Assembly (NCBI GenBank): GCA_964434535.1
Contig: CAYSWA010000005.1
Span: 80,596-144,595, forward strand
DNA from: SM23-32 sp964434535
GTDB taxonomy: Bacteria > Planctomycetota > Brocadiia > SM23-32
Direction: 5' to 3'
Length of the DNA stretch: 64,000 nucleotides
Shown: positions 7,749-15,372 of the stretch, piece by piece
Layout: every line of letters begins with the position of its first letter
How positions within the stretch are numbered: the stretch's first letter is position 1
Notes under the pieces: generated by a model
The model's input: only the letters and a program-made list of their open reading frames with translations
What the model was told of the DNA's origin: nothing
Database searches by the model: none
Program-made: the position numbers and the translations under genes

Positions 7749-10552
7749 GCGTCGCCGCACAGAGCGCCGCCGAGATGACCGGCGCGTCCGACCAGCGGAC
7801 GGCCCGGCTGATCGACCGGGCGGGCTGGGTGCTGTTCGCCCTGCTGCTCGCCGTCGCCCTGGTGCGCTCGCGCCTGCTGACCGCCCCGCTCTACGGCGAC
7901 GAGCGGCACTTCTTGCCCAGCACCGTGGCGCTCGCCCCCTTCACCCCCGAGAAGCTGGCCGGCTTCCGCGAACTCGCCAGCCCCACGTTCTTCATCGCCT
8001 GCTCCTACGTGGTGCACGTGCTCGGGGCGAACGTCGCCTGGCTGCGGCTGCTCGTGCTGGCGAGCCTGCTCGCCTGCGTGCTGGTCTTCCGCCGGGCGGC
8101 GCGGGAGGCGGCCGAGCGGGCCGGGGCGGCGCCGGCTTTCGGCGCGCTGGCATGGGCGCTGCTGCTGACCTTCCCCTACCTGGTCGGCTGCGGGGTCTAC
8201 TACTACTCGGACGTGCCGGCGCTGCTGTTCGCCGTGCTCGCCGTGCGCGACCGCCTGCGCGGCCGCACGGCTACGGCGCTGCTCTATGCGGCGCTGGCGC
8301 TGCACTGCCGGCAGTACTACGCCTTCATCCCCGCGGCCATGGTAGCGGCGGAGGGCTGGCGGTGGCTGCGGCGGCGTGACGGGCAGGCGCTCGCGCGCGC
8401 GGCGCTCTGGACGCTGCCCATCATCTCGTTCATGCCCTACGTGCTCTTTTGGGGCGGGCCGTCGCCCATGCGCGCCATCGACCCGCGCCTGGAGGCCCTG
8501 CCGGCCGTGCAGCCGTGGAACGCCGCGTTCCTGCTGGCCGCCTGCGGGCTTTACCTCCTGCCTGTGAGCGTCTACCTGGGCCGCCGGCGCTGGGGCGCGC
8601 TCAAGATCGGCTGCGTCGTGGCGGCGCTCGCGTTCTTCGCCGCCTTCCCGCCGCGCCCGAACCTCTACTATGAGATCATCGGCTCGCCCATCCGCACGCT
8701 CGGCGTGCTCGACGCGGCGCTGCGCGCCCTGCTCGGCGACGGCGGCGCGCTGGCGGCGCTTGCGCTCGGCATGGCCTCGGCGGCCGTCCTCCACTACGAA
8801 CTGCTCGGACGCTCAGGGGGCGGCGGCGGCGACCTGAAATGGATGCTCGCCGCGTTCTGGGCCATGAACCTGGCCAGCCACCTGGCGTGGGAGAAGTACC
8901 TGCTGCCCGTGCTGCCGCTGCTCTACCTGCTGGCGCTGCGCCACCCCTCCGTGCGCCGGGCGGCCGGGGAGGGCGACGAGGCGATCCGCCCCTGGTCCGC
9001 CTGCATCGGCGGGCACGGCTGGCGGGCAGCGGAACGGGCCCGGCGCGCCGCGCAGGCGGCCGGCCGGCCGCACCGCAGCATCATGATCAACGCGCGCTGC
9101 CTGCGGCTGCTGCCCTTCGTTGCCCCCGGCGGTCCCGTCCAGATCGCCGCCTACCTGCTGCGCCGCCTCGGCCTGGACGGCCGCTGCGAAGCCGGCGCGG
9201 CCCAGAGGGCCGTCTCGGACTGGCTGCGCTGCGAATGGCTGCCCGCCGCCCGGGAGCTGCTGCTCGTGCCCGACGCCGAAGGGGATCGCCTGAGGAAGAT
9301 GCTGGACGAACACGCGGCCGGACGGCGCGATCACGGCCCCGCCCTCTACGAGGCCCTCGCGGGCCGGATGCGCGCCGGCGAGCCCGCCGAGCCGCCCCCC
9401 ATGGAGCGGATCCGCGAGTGCTTCCGCGACCTGCCCGCCGGGCGGCCCCTGCGGCGGATCGCCGTCCTCGCCCCGGCCGGCATCGGCGACACGGTGCGGC
9501 TGACGCCGGGCCTGCGCGATCTGGCCGAGGCCGACCCCGCCGCCTCCGTCACGCTCTACGTGGACCGGGCCGGGGGCGCCGGCCAGGTTATGGCCGCGGC
9601 GGCGCCCGTCGACCGGATCGTGCCCATCCCGTTCCGCAGCCGGGGGCCGGGCAAGCTCGTGCAGCTGCTGCGCGAGCTGCGCGCTGAGGAACCCGACGAG
9701 CTGGTCAGCACATGGGTCTCGCGCCTGGCGGGCCTCGCCGGAGGGCTCAGCGGCGTGCGAGAGCGGGCCGGGTGGGTGCCGCGGTGGTCGGCTGCCATGC
9801 GGCTGGGCCGGCTGGGGTGGGGCCGGGCGGTGCCCTACGATCCGCCCTGCCGGGGCGCCGGGCAGTACGACGTGCGGGCCTTCCGCCGGCTGCTCGGGCT
9901 GAGCGCGCCGGACCGCCCGGTCCTGTTCCGCTTCGCCGAACCGATCCGGGAGGGACCTGCCGTGCGGGAAGCCCGCCGCCGGCTGGCCGCCCTGCCGCGA
10001 CCCGTCCTCGCCGTCGCCGCCGCCGCGAAGGCGAACATCCCCCAGCGGGAGTATCCCCTGCCGATGATGGCGCACGCCCTGGAGATGATCCTGGCCGAGG
10101 GCCACGCGGGCTCGGTCGTCCTGCTCGGGGGCGCGGCCGCCCGCGGGCGCATGGGCCCGCTGCGCGAGGCGGCCGGGGCGCGGGGGCTGGACCTCTGCGG
10201 CGAGCTGGCCCTGGCCGAGACGGCCGCCCTCGTGCGCGCGTGCGACGGCGCGCTGATGGTGGACGGCGGGCTGCTGCACGTGGCGCTCTGCACGCACCTG
10301 CCGGTCGTGGCGCTCTTCGGCCCGACGGAGGTCTTCCCGACCGACCCGCGCGGCCCGGCCGGGCGCTACGTGGCGCTCTCGGCCTTCGACCGCTGCCGGT
10401 GCCGCTGCCTGCCGCAGCGGGGCATCGAGGCGGCCCCCGAGTGCAGCGAAGCCGCAGCGTGCCTGGCGGCCGTCCCGCCGGAGCGGGTCGCCGGGGCCGT
10501 CGGCGAGCTTCTGAGACACGCCGCTTCGGCCCCGCTGGAGAGGACGGCATGA
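7745..10552 (+). CDS. Fusion of GT-C membrane glycosyltransferase and GT9 heptosyltransferase-like domain
   Basis: 935-residue protein in one uninterrupted frame. Residues about 28-400 hold eight or more membrane segments, with an acidic YGDERHFLPS motif near residue 50 after the first helix, the place of the catalytic acid in GT-C (PMT/Alg10-like) enzymes that use polyprenyl-phosphate sugars. Residues 400-565 are a soluble linker without a recognised domain. From about 568 to the end is an ADP-heptose:LPS heptosyltransferase-like GT9 domain: IAVLAPAGIGDTVRLTPGLR, then ALMVDGGLLHVALCTHLPVV and VALFGPTEVFPTDP. The two halves have different folds and donors, so this may be a bifunctional enzyme adding two sugars. 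Coupled by 4-base overlaps at both ends. Confidence 0.8.
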   Translation: MSVAAQSAAEMTGASDQRTARLIDRAGWVLFALLLAVALVRSRLLTAPLYGDERHFLPSTVALAPFTPEKLAGFRELASPTFFIACSYVVHVLGANVAWLRLLVLASLLACVLVFRRAAREAAERAGAAPAFGALAWALLLTFPYLVGCGVYYYSDVPALLFAVLAVRDRLRGRTATALLYAALALHCRQYYAFIPAAMVAAEGWRWLRRRDGQALARAALWTLPIISFMPYVLFWGGPSPMRAIDPRLEALPAVQPWNAAFLLAACGLYLLPVSVYLGRRRWGALKIGCVVAALAFFAAFPPRPNLYYEIIGSPIRTLGVLDAALRALLGDGGALAALALGMASAAVLHYELLGRSGGGGGDLKWMLAAFWAMNLASHLAWEKYLLPVLPLLYLLALRHPSVRRAAGEGDEAIRPWSACIGGHGWRAAERARRAAQAAGRPHRSIMINARCLRLLPFVAPGGPVQIAAYLLRRLGLDGRCEAGAAQRAVSDWLRCEWLPAARELLLVPDAEGDRLRKMLDEHAAGRRDHGPALYEALAGRMRAGEPAEPPPMERIRECFRDLPAGRPLRRIAVLAPAGIGDTVRLTPGLRDLAEADPAASVTLYVDRAGGAGQVMAAAAPVDRIVPIPFRSRGPGKLVQLLRELRAEEPDELVSTWVSRLAGLAGGLSGVRERAGWVPRWSAAMRLGRLGWGRAVPYDPPCRGAGQYDVRAFRRLLGLSAPDRPVLFRFAEPIREGPAVREARRRLAALPRPVLAVAAAAKANIPQREYPLPMMAHALEMILAEGHAGSVVLLGGAAARGRMGPLREAAGARGLDLCGELALAETAALVRACDGALMVDGGLLHVALCTHLPVVALFGPTEVFPTDPRGPAGRYVALSAFDRCRCRCLPQRGIEAAPECSEAAACLAAVPPERVAGAVGELLRHAASAPLERTA

Positions 10553-11754
10553 CCGAGGAGGCGCTGCGGGTGACGGTGCTCTCGCCCTCGGCAGAGCTTG
10601 GGGGCGCCGAGCGTAGCCTGCTGACCTTCCTGCGGGCGGCGCCGGCCGAGGGGGTCGAGGCGTGCCTCGTGCTGCCGCGTCGCGGCCCGCTCTGCGGGAA
10701 GCTCGCGGCGCTCGGCGTGACGTGGCAGGTGGTCGAGCAGCCGGGGGCCCTGCTTCGCCAGTCGCGCTCGGCGCCGGCCGGGGCGCTCGCCGCCCTGGCG
10801 CCGCTGGCAGCGCAGGCACCCGGCTACCTCTGGCGGCTCGGCAGCGCCGTGCGCCGCACACGGGCGGACGTGCTGTATGCCAACGGGGTGAAGTGCCACG
10901 TGCTCTCGGCGCTGCTCGGGCCGGCGCTGCGGGTGCCGGTGGTCTGGCACGCGCGGCTCCACTGGGAGGCGGCGTGGCTCGGGCGCATCGCCGACGTAGG
11001 AGCCGACCTGATCATCGCCAACTCGCATTCCACTGCGCGCGCCGTAAGCCGGTTGCTGGCCGACGGCACGCCGGTCGAGGTGGTCCACAACGCGGTGGAC
11101 GTGGAGAGATTCCGTACCGAGGGACCGCGCGCCGACCTTCCGCAGGCGCCCGCCGGACCCAGGGTGGGCCTGCCGGCGGCGCTGGCGCGGCTAAAAGGCC
11201 ACGGGCTGCTGCTGGAGGCGGCGCCCCTGGTGCTCAAGCGGTTCCCGAAGGCGCGGTTCTTCTTCATCGGCGGGCCGATCTATGATACGCTGGCCGACCG
11301 CGGCTACGAGGCCGAGCTGCGCCGCGAGGTCGAGGCGCGCGGGCTGGATGGGGCCGTGACCTTGACGGGGTTCCAGCACGAGATGGCGCCGTGGTACCGC
11401 GCCATGGACGTAGTGGTCAGCGCCTCGGTGCGCCCGGAGGGCTTCGGGCGCACGCTGCTTGAGGCGATGGCCTGCGGGCGCGCCGTGGCCGGGCCGGACG
11501 CGGGCGGCGTGCCGGAGTTCGTCGAGCACGGCGTCAGCGGGCTCCTCTATCCGATGGGCGACGCGCGGGCGCTGGCCGGGGCCGTCCTGACGCTCCTGGG
11601 CGACTCGGCGCTGCGCGCCCGGCTCGGCGAGGCCGGGCGTCGGACCGCCGTGGCCCGCTTTACCGCCCAGGGCCACGCCGCCGCACTGGCCGGCGCGCTG
11701 CGCCGGGCGGCGGCCGGGCACAAAGGTAGCAGATTGGGGAGGCAGCGCGCATGA
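10549..11754 (+). CDS. GT4 family glycosyltransferase
   Basis: 401-residue GT-B glycosyltransferase. The N-terminal domain begins VTVLSPSAELGGAERSLLTF, and the GGAE motif is common in GT4 enzymes of capsule clusters. Further on are IIANSHSTARAVSRLL and VVHNAVDVERF, the domain boundary, and the EX7E motif EGFGRTLLEAMACG. The start is ATG 10549, overlapping the preceding TGA by 4 bases; the longer upstream open frame is antisense-like noise inside the fusion gene. Its stop overlaps the next gene's ATG. Cytoplasmic; donor unknown. Confidence 0.87.
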   Translation: MTEEALRVTVLSPSAELGGAERSLLTFLRAAPAEGVEACLVLPRRGPLCGKLAALGVTWQVVEQPGALLRQSRSAPAGALAALAPLAAQAPGYLWRLGSAVRRTRADVLYANGVKCHVLSALLGPALRVPVVWHARLHWEAAWLGRIADVGADLIIANSHSTARAVSRLLADGTPVEVVHNAVDVERFRTEGPRADLPQAPAGPRVGLPAALARLKGHGLLLEAAPLVLKRFPKARFFFIGGPIYDTLADRGYEAELRREVEARGLDGAVTLTGFQHEMAPWYRAMDVVVSASVRPEGFGRTLLEAMACGRAVAGPDAGGVPEFVEHGVSGLLYPMGDARALAGAVLTLLGDSALRARLGEAGRRTAVARFTAQGHAAALAGALRRAAAGHKGSRLGRQRA

Positions 11755-12455
11755 AGCTCTCGGTCGTGATGCCGGTCTACAACGAGGCGGCGACCATCGA
11801 GGAGATCGTCGCGCGGGTCCGCGCTACGGACATGGACCTGGAGCTGGTCATCGTGGACGACGCCTCGAGCGACGGCACGCGGCAGGTGCTGCGCGGCCTG
11901 GAGGGCGAGGACGGGATGCGCGTCTTATATCACGAGGTCAACCGGGGCAAGGGGGCTGCGCTGCGCACGGGCTTCCGCGAGGCCACGGGCGACATCGTCC
12001 TCGTGCAGGACGCCGACCTGGAGTACTCGCCCGAGCAGTATCCGGCGCTGATCCAGCCGATCGTGGACGGGGAGGCGGACGTGGTCTTCAGCTCGCGCTT
12101 CGTCGGCGGCGCGTCGCACCGCGTCGTCTACTTCTGGCACTACCTGGGCAACAAGGCGCTGACGCTGCTGTCGAACTGCTTCACGAACCTGAACATGACC
12201 GACATGGAATCCGGCTACAAGGTCTTCCGCCGCGAGGTGCTCCAGCGGCTCGAGATCGAGGAGGACCGCTTCGGTTTCGAGCCGGAGATCACGGCCAAGG
12301 TCGCCGCCCTGCGCTGGCGCGTCTACGAGGTAGGCATCTCCTACCACGGGCGCACCTACGAAGAGGGCAAGAAGATCACGTGGCGCGACGGCGTGCGGGC
12401 GGTCTGGTGCGTGCTGAAGTACAACGTGCTGGCCCGCCCTCGCCGCCCCGTGTAA
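11751..12455 (+). CDS. Dolichol/polyprenyl-phosphate sugar synthase-type GT2
   Basis: 234-residue GT2 enzyme of the DPM1/polyprenyl-phosphate glycosyltransferase group. Seen: SVVMPVYNEAATIEEIVARV, VIVDDASSDGTRQVL, the metal-binding DAD in VLVQDADLEYSPEQYP, and MTDMESGYKVFRREVL near residue 150, all family landmarks. There is no C-terminal membrane domain, as in soluble DPM synthases. It would make a polyprenyl-phosphate-hexose at the inner face, a plausible donor for the GT-C domain encoded two genes upstream. Last gene of the operon; a strong GC hairpin follows. Confidence 0.9.
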   Translation: MKLSVVMPVYNEAATIEEIVARVRATDMDLELVIVDDASSDGTRQVLRGLEGEDGMRVLYHEVNRGKGAALRTGFREATGDIVLVQDADLEYSPEQYPALIQPIVDGEADVVFSSRFVGGASHRVVYFWHYLGNKALTLLSNCFTNLNMTDMESGYKVFRREVLQRLEIEEDRFGFEPEITAKVAALRWRVYEVGISYHGRTYEEGKKITWRDGVRAVWCVLKYNVLARPRRPV

Positions 12456-12475
12456 CGGCGAGCGCGCACGCAGAA

Positions 12476-12509
12476 GGGGCCCGCCGATCCGGCAGGACCG
12501 GCGGGCCCC
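12476..12509. terminator. GC-rich hairpin between convergent genes
   Basis: Perfect 11-bp inverted repeat (GGGGCCCGCCG and its complement) with a 12-base loop. It sits between the end of the polysaccharide operon and the end of the small Cys-rich gene. There is no T-tract on either side, so termination is inferred from position and stem strength only. Confidence 0.6.
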
Positions 12510-12534
12510 GGTGTTCGCGCGGCGTAGAAGCGCC

Positions 12535-12750
12535 TTACATCTCGACCGGCTCGCAGAGGTTGGCCGCCTTCGCCGCCGCCCGCCCGCAGATGTGGCAGAC
12601 GTACTTCGCGCCGTTGGCCAGGCGGGCCACCTCGGCCATCTTGCGCTTGGCCACCAGGTCGCACATGTGGCGCGCGTGCCCCTTGTGCTCCTCGAAGAGC
12701 TTGTGACCCTTCACGAATCCCGCGCCCCCTTCTTCCTGCTTCTTGGCCAT
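12535..12750 (-). CDS. Small Cys-rich, probably metal-binding protein
   Basis: 71-residue protein with four cysteines: C30, C52 and C55 (YVCHICGRAAAKAANLCEP) and C66. The CxxC-x10-C pattern looks like a zinc or iron ribbon. The N-terminal half is basic, with several Lys and His. I do not know a named family for it; similar short ribbon proteins occur in anaerobes next to redox genes. The start is fixed by an AGGAGG ribosome binding site about 6 bases upstream of ATG 12750; an in-frame upstream extension lacks one. It has its own promoter-like sequence and is divergent from the Rrf2/sulfur operon. Role unknown. Confidence 0.75.
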   Translation of the reverse strand: MAKKQEEGGAGFVKGHKLFEEHKGHARHMCDLVAKRKMAEVARLANGAKYVCHICGRAAAKAANLCEPVEM

Positions 12751-12813
12751 CTCCGGCCTCCTGTTGAGTGTGAATGCACGGCAGGGAAGCGGATCAGGCT
12801 GCCCCCACACGTA

Positions 12814-12843
12814 AGTGTACGGGAGCCCACGCCGGCCTGTCAA
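12814..12843 (-). promoter_or_regulatory. Sigma-70-type promoter for the small Cys-rich gene
   Basis: On the minus strand a TTGACA -35 box (12838-12843) and a TACACT -10 box (12814-12819) are separated by 18 bases, about 65 bases before the start codon at 12750. Confidence 0.65.
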
Positions 12844-12989
12844 CGACGACGGCCACGGCGGTTGCCGGTTGTCCGTTGCTCAGTTGTCAGGGAACGGCCA
12901 ACGGCGAGCACGAGCAACAGCGAGAGCGGCGCCCGGCTGGGCCATGCGCCGTCTCCGACAACCGTCAACCGCCGTCCCCCCGATTTCTG

Positions 12990-13018
12990 TTGACAAGCGG
13001 CCGGTGGCGGGGTAAAAT
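12990..13018 (+). promoter_or_regulatory. Sigma-70-type promoter of the rrf2-cysK sulfur operon
   Basis: TTGACA (12990-12995), exactly 17 bases, then TAAAAT (13013-13018). The following AT-rich 40 bases before the ATG at 13059 contrast with the GC-rich surroundings and probably hold the operator for the Rrf2 protein. I see no clean dyad there. Confidence 0.75.
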
Positions 13019-13058
13019 GCACTAAAAAGGTGAAGTTTATGCTATTAAGGGATCGCCC

Positions 13059-13478
13059 ATGAAACTCTCCACCCGCGTGCGCTACGGATGCCGCGCCATG
13101 GTCGACCTGGCCATGCACCGGGGCGACGGCCCCGTCTCGCTCCAGGTGCTCGCCGAGGAGCAGGACATCCCGGAGCGCTACCTGGCCAAGATCATCCAGG
13201 ACCTGCGCCGCAGCGGCATCATCCGCAGCGTGCGCGGCGCCCACGGGGGCTACAGCCTGAGCCGGGCGCCCGAGCAGATCACCCTGCTGGACGTATGGGA
13301 GGCGCTGGAGGGGCCCGTCTGCCCCGTGGAATGCCTCGACGAGCCGCAGCTCTGCCAGCAGGAGGCCAAGTGCGTCACCCGCCCCGTCTGGGGCCGGGTC
13401 AGGGATGCCATCGCCGAGGTCCTCGGCGCCGAAGACCTGGCGGGGCTGGTCGAGCGCTACAAGCAGCGCGCGAGCTGA
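13059..13478 (+). CDS. Rrf2 family Fe-S-type transcriptional regulator (IscR/CymR-like)
   Basis: 139-residue Rrf2 regulator. The winged helix covers residues 1-65: MKLSTRVRYGCRAMVDLA, recognition helix IPERYLAKIIQDLR, wing SVRGAHGGYSLSRAP. It has four Cys at 88, 92, 99 and 105; the last three (C-x6-C-x5-C) resemble the [2Fe-2S] site of IscR. It is the first gene of the sulfur/Fe-S operon, 41 bases before cysK, so it most likely senses Fe-S status or a cysteine precursor and controls its own operon. CymR-type regulators lack these Cys and bind CysK instead. Because cysK is adjacent, partnership with CysK is an alternative mode. Confidence 0.88.
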   Translation: MKLSTRVRYGCRAMVDLAMHRGDGPVSLQVLAEEQDIPERYLAKIIQDLRRSGIIRSVRGAHGGYSLSRAPEQITLLDVWEALEGPVCPVECLDEPQLCQQEAKCVTRPVWGRVRDAIAEVLGAEDLAGLVERYKQRAS

Positions 13479-13519
13479 ACGGGCCGCGCGCCGCTGACAT
13501 CTCTGAGGAGAGCTTGCAG

Positions 13520-14449
13520 ATGAAGATCGCCGAGAACGTCGTCGAGCTGGTCGGCAACACGCCGCTGGTGCGCCTGGGCCGGATCGCCGGGGGGCTGCCG
13601 GCCGACGTGGTGGCGAAGCTGGAATCGTTCAACCCCATGGCCAGCGTCAAGGACCGCATCGCCCGCTCCATGATCGACGCCGCCGAGCGGGACGGGCTGA
13701 TCGGGCCGGGAAGCGTCATCATCGAGCCGACCAGCGGCAACACGGGGGTCGGGCTCGCCTTCGTCTGCGCCGCCAGGGGCTACCGGCTGATGCTCACCAT
13801 GCCGGACACGATGAGCATGGAGCGGCGCATGCTGCTGCGCGCGTTCGGGACGGAGCTGGTGCTCACGCCGGGCGAGAAGGGGATGACCGGCGCGATCCAG
13901 TGCGCCGAGGAGCTGGTAGAGGAGACCCCCGGCGCCTTCATGCCCCAGCAGTTCAAGAACCCGGCCAACCCCGAGGTCCACCGCCGCACCACGGCCGAGG
14001 AGATCTGGCGCGACACGGACGGGCAGGTGGACATCTTCGTCGCCGGCGTCGGCACGGGGGGCACGATCAGCGGGGTGGCGGAGGTGCTCAAGGAGCGCAA
14101 GCCCGCCCTCCAGGCCATCGCGTTGGAGCCGGACTCCTCGCCGATCCTGACCGGCGGCGAGCCCGGCCCCCACAAGATTCAGGGCATCGGCGCCGGCTTC
14201 GTGCCGGAGGTGCTGAACCGCGACGTGATCGACGAGGTCCTCCGCGTGCGCGACGCCGACGCCGCGCAGACGGCCCGGCGCCTGGCCGGGGAGGAAGGCA
14301 TCTTCGCGGGCATCTCCTCCGGCGCGGCGGCGTGGGCCGCGATCGAGGTCGCGTCCCGCCCGCAGAACGAAGGCAAGCTGCTGGTTGCACTGCTGCCCGA
14401 CACGGGGGAGCGTTACCTGAGCACGGACCTGTTCTACGACGAGCCCTGA
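13520..14449 (+). CDS. cysK: Cysteine synthase (O-acetylserine sulfhydrylase)
   Basis: 309 residues, normal for CysK. It makes L-cysteine from O-acetylserine and sulfide with PLP. Seen: VELVGNTPLVRL near the N-terminus, the PLP lysine K44 in SVKDRIA, the asparagine/phosphate loop TSGNTG at 71-76, the glycine loop GTGGTISG, and FAGISSGAAAWAA near the C-terminus. Start ATG 13520 follows GAGGAGAGCTTGCAG. The product cysteine is the substrate of the NifS encoded two genes later, so the operon links sulfide fixation to sulfur transfer. Confidence 0.95.
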   Translation: MKIAENVVELVGNTPLVRLGRIAGGLPADVVAKLESFNPMASVKDRIARSMIDAAERDGLIGPGSVIIEPTSGNTGVGLAFVCAARGYRLMLTMPDTMSMERRMLLRAFGTELVLTPGEKGMTGAIQCAEELVEETPGAFMPQQFKNPANPEVHRRTTAEEIWRDTDGQVDIFVAGVGTGGTISGVAEVLKERKPALQAIALEPDSSPILTGGEPGPHKIQGIGAGFVPEVLNRDVIDEVLRVRDADAAQTARRLAGEEGIFAGISSGAAAWAAIEVASRPQNEGKLLVALLPDTGERYLSTDLFYDEP

Positions 14450-14506
14450 CGCGGCGGCGGAGCCGCAGAGGGTCCGTCCATCCGTATCCTGTGGGAGGAA
14501 GCCGCC

Positions 14507-15334
14507 ATGGCGGCCGAGAAGCTGTTTGCACCGGTCGGAGAGAAGGAGATCACCCGGGCCATCGTCGAGCGCTTCGCCCGGGAGTTCACCGATTACGTCG
14601 AGAGCGACGTCCTGGTCATCGGGGCCGGGCCCAGCGGACTGATGCTGGGGCGGGACGCGGCGTCCAGCGGCCTGAGGACGCTCGTCGTCGAGCGCAACAA
14701 CTACCTGGGCGGGGGCTTCTGGCTCGGCGGCTACCTGATGAACAAGGTCACGGTGCGCGCGCCGGCGCAGAAGGAGCTGGACGAGCTCGGCGTGCCCTAC
14801 GAGGAGGCAGGCGAGGGCCTCTACGTCGCCGACGGGCCGCACGCCTGCTCGAAGCTGATCGCGGCCGCCTGCGACGCGGGGGTCAAGTTCGCCAACATGA
14901 CCGACTTCGAGGACGTGGTCCTGCGGGAGGACGGCCGCGTGGCCGGCGCCGTGGTCAACTGGTCGCCGGTGGCCGCCCTGCCCCGCCAGATCACCTGCGT
15001 GGACCCGGTGGCGCTGGAAGCGCGCGTCGTGGTCGACGCCACGGGGCACGACGCCTGCGTGGTCAGCAAGCTCCAGGAGCACGGCCTGCTGAGCAAGGCG
15101 GGCACGGGCCCGATGTTCGTGGAGCGCTCGGAGGACCTGGTCGTCGCCCACACGGGCGAGATCCACCCGGGCCTGGTGGTGACGGGCATGGCCGTGAGCG
15201 CCGCCTACGGGCTGCCGCGCATGGGCCCCACGTTCGGGGCGATGCTGCTGTCGGGGCGCAAGGGGGCCGCGCAGATCATCGAGGCCCTCGCCGCCCGCGC
15301 GGAAGCGCCCGAGGCCGTCGCCGCCGAGGTCTGA
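14507..15334 (+). CDS. thi4: Thi4-type thiazole synthase, probably sulfide-dependent
   Basis: 275-residue FAD/NAD-binding protein of the THI4 family, which builds the thiazole phosphate precursor of thiamine from NAD and glycine. Seen: VLVIGAGPSG at 36-44, VVERNNYLGGGFWLGG, and the C-terminal signature GLPRMGPTFGAMLLSGRKGA. Suicidal eukaryotic THI4 carries the sulfur-donating Cys just before a GHD motif. Here that position reads ATGHDA, with Thr179, so the enzyme should use free sulfide catalytically, as archaeal Thi4 does. That assignment rests on remembered family alignments. It sits between cysK and nifS in a sulfur operon, which fits sulfide use. Confidence 0.85.
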   Translation: MAAEKLFAPVGEKEITRAIVERFAREFTDYVESDVLVIGAGPSGLMLGRDAASSGLRTLVVERNNYLGGGFWLGGYLMNKVTVRAPAQKELDELGVPYEEAGEGLYVADGPHACSKLIAAACDAGVKFANMTDFEDVVLREDGRVAGAVVNWSPVAALPRQITCVDPVALEARVVVDATGHDACVVSKLQEHGLLSKAGTGPMFVERSEDLVVAHTGEIHPGLVVTGMAVSAAYGLPRMGPTFGAMLLSGRKGAAQIIEALAARAEAPEAVAAEV

Positions 15335-15372
15335 GCCGCTCGGCCCCGGGCCCCGCAGGAAAGGAAGCGAAG

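Larger units (their letters stand above)
12751..13058. other. 308-base divergent intergenic region
   Basis: This stretch holds the minus-strand promoter (12814-12843), a patch of degenerate GAGCAAC/GTTGCTC-type words (about 12879-12935) and the Rrf2 operon promoter (12990-13018). No coding frame with plausible composition was seen. Confidence 0.6.

Noticed and set aside
13059..13478. CymR assignment for the first Rrf2 protein
   Set aside because: It has four conserved Cys in an IscR-like pattern that CymR lacks; kept as Rrf2 without a gene name.
14450..14506. TPP riboswitch before thi4
   Set aside because: The gap is only 57 bases and lacks the conserved TPP core sequences.
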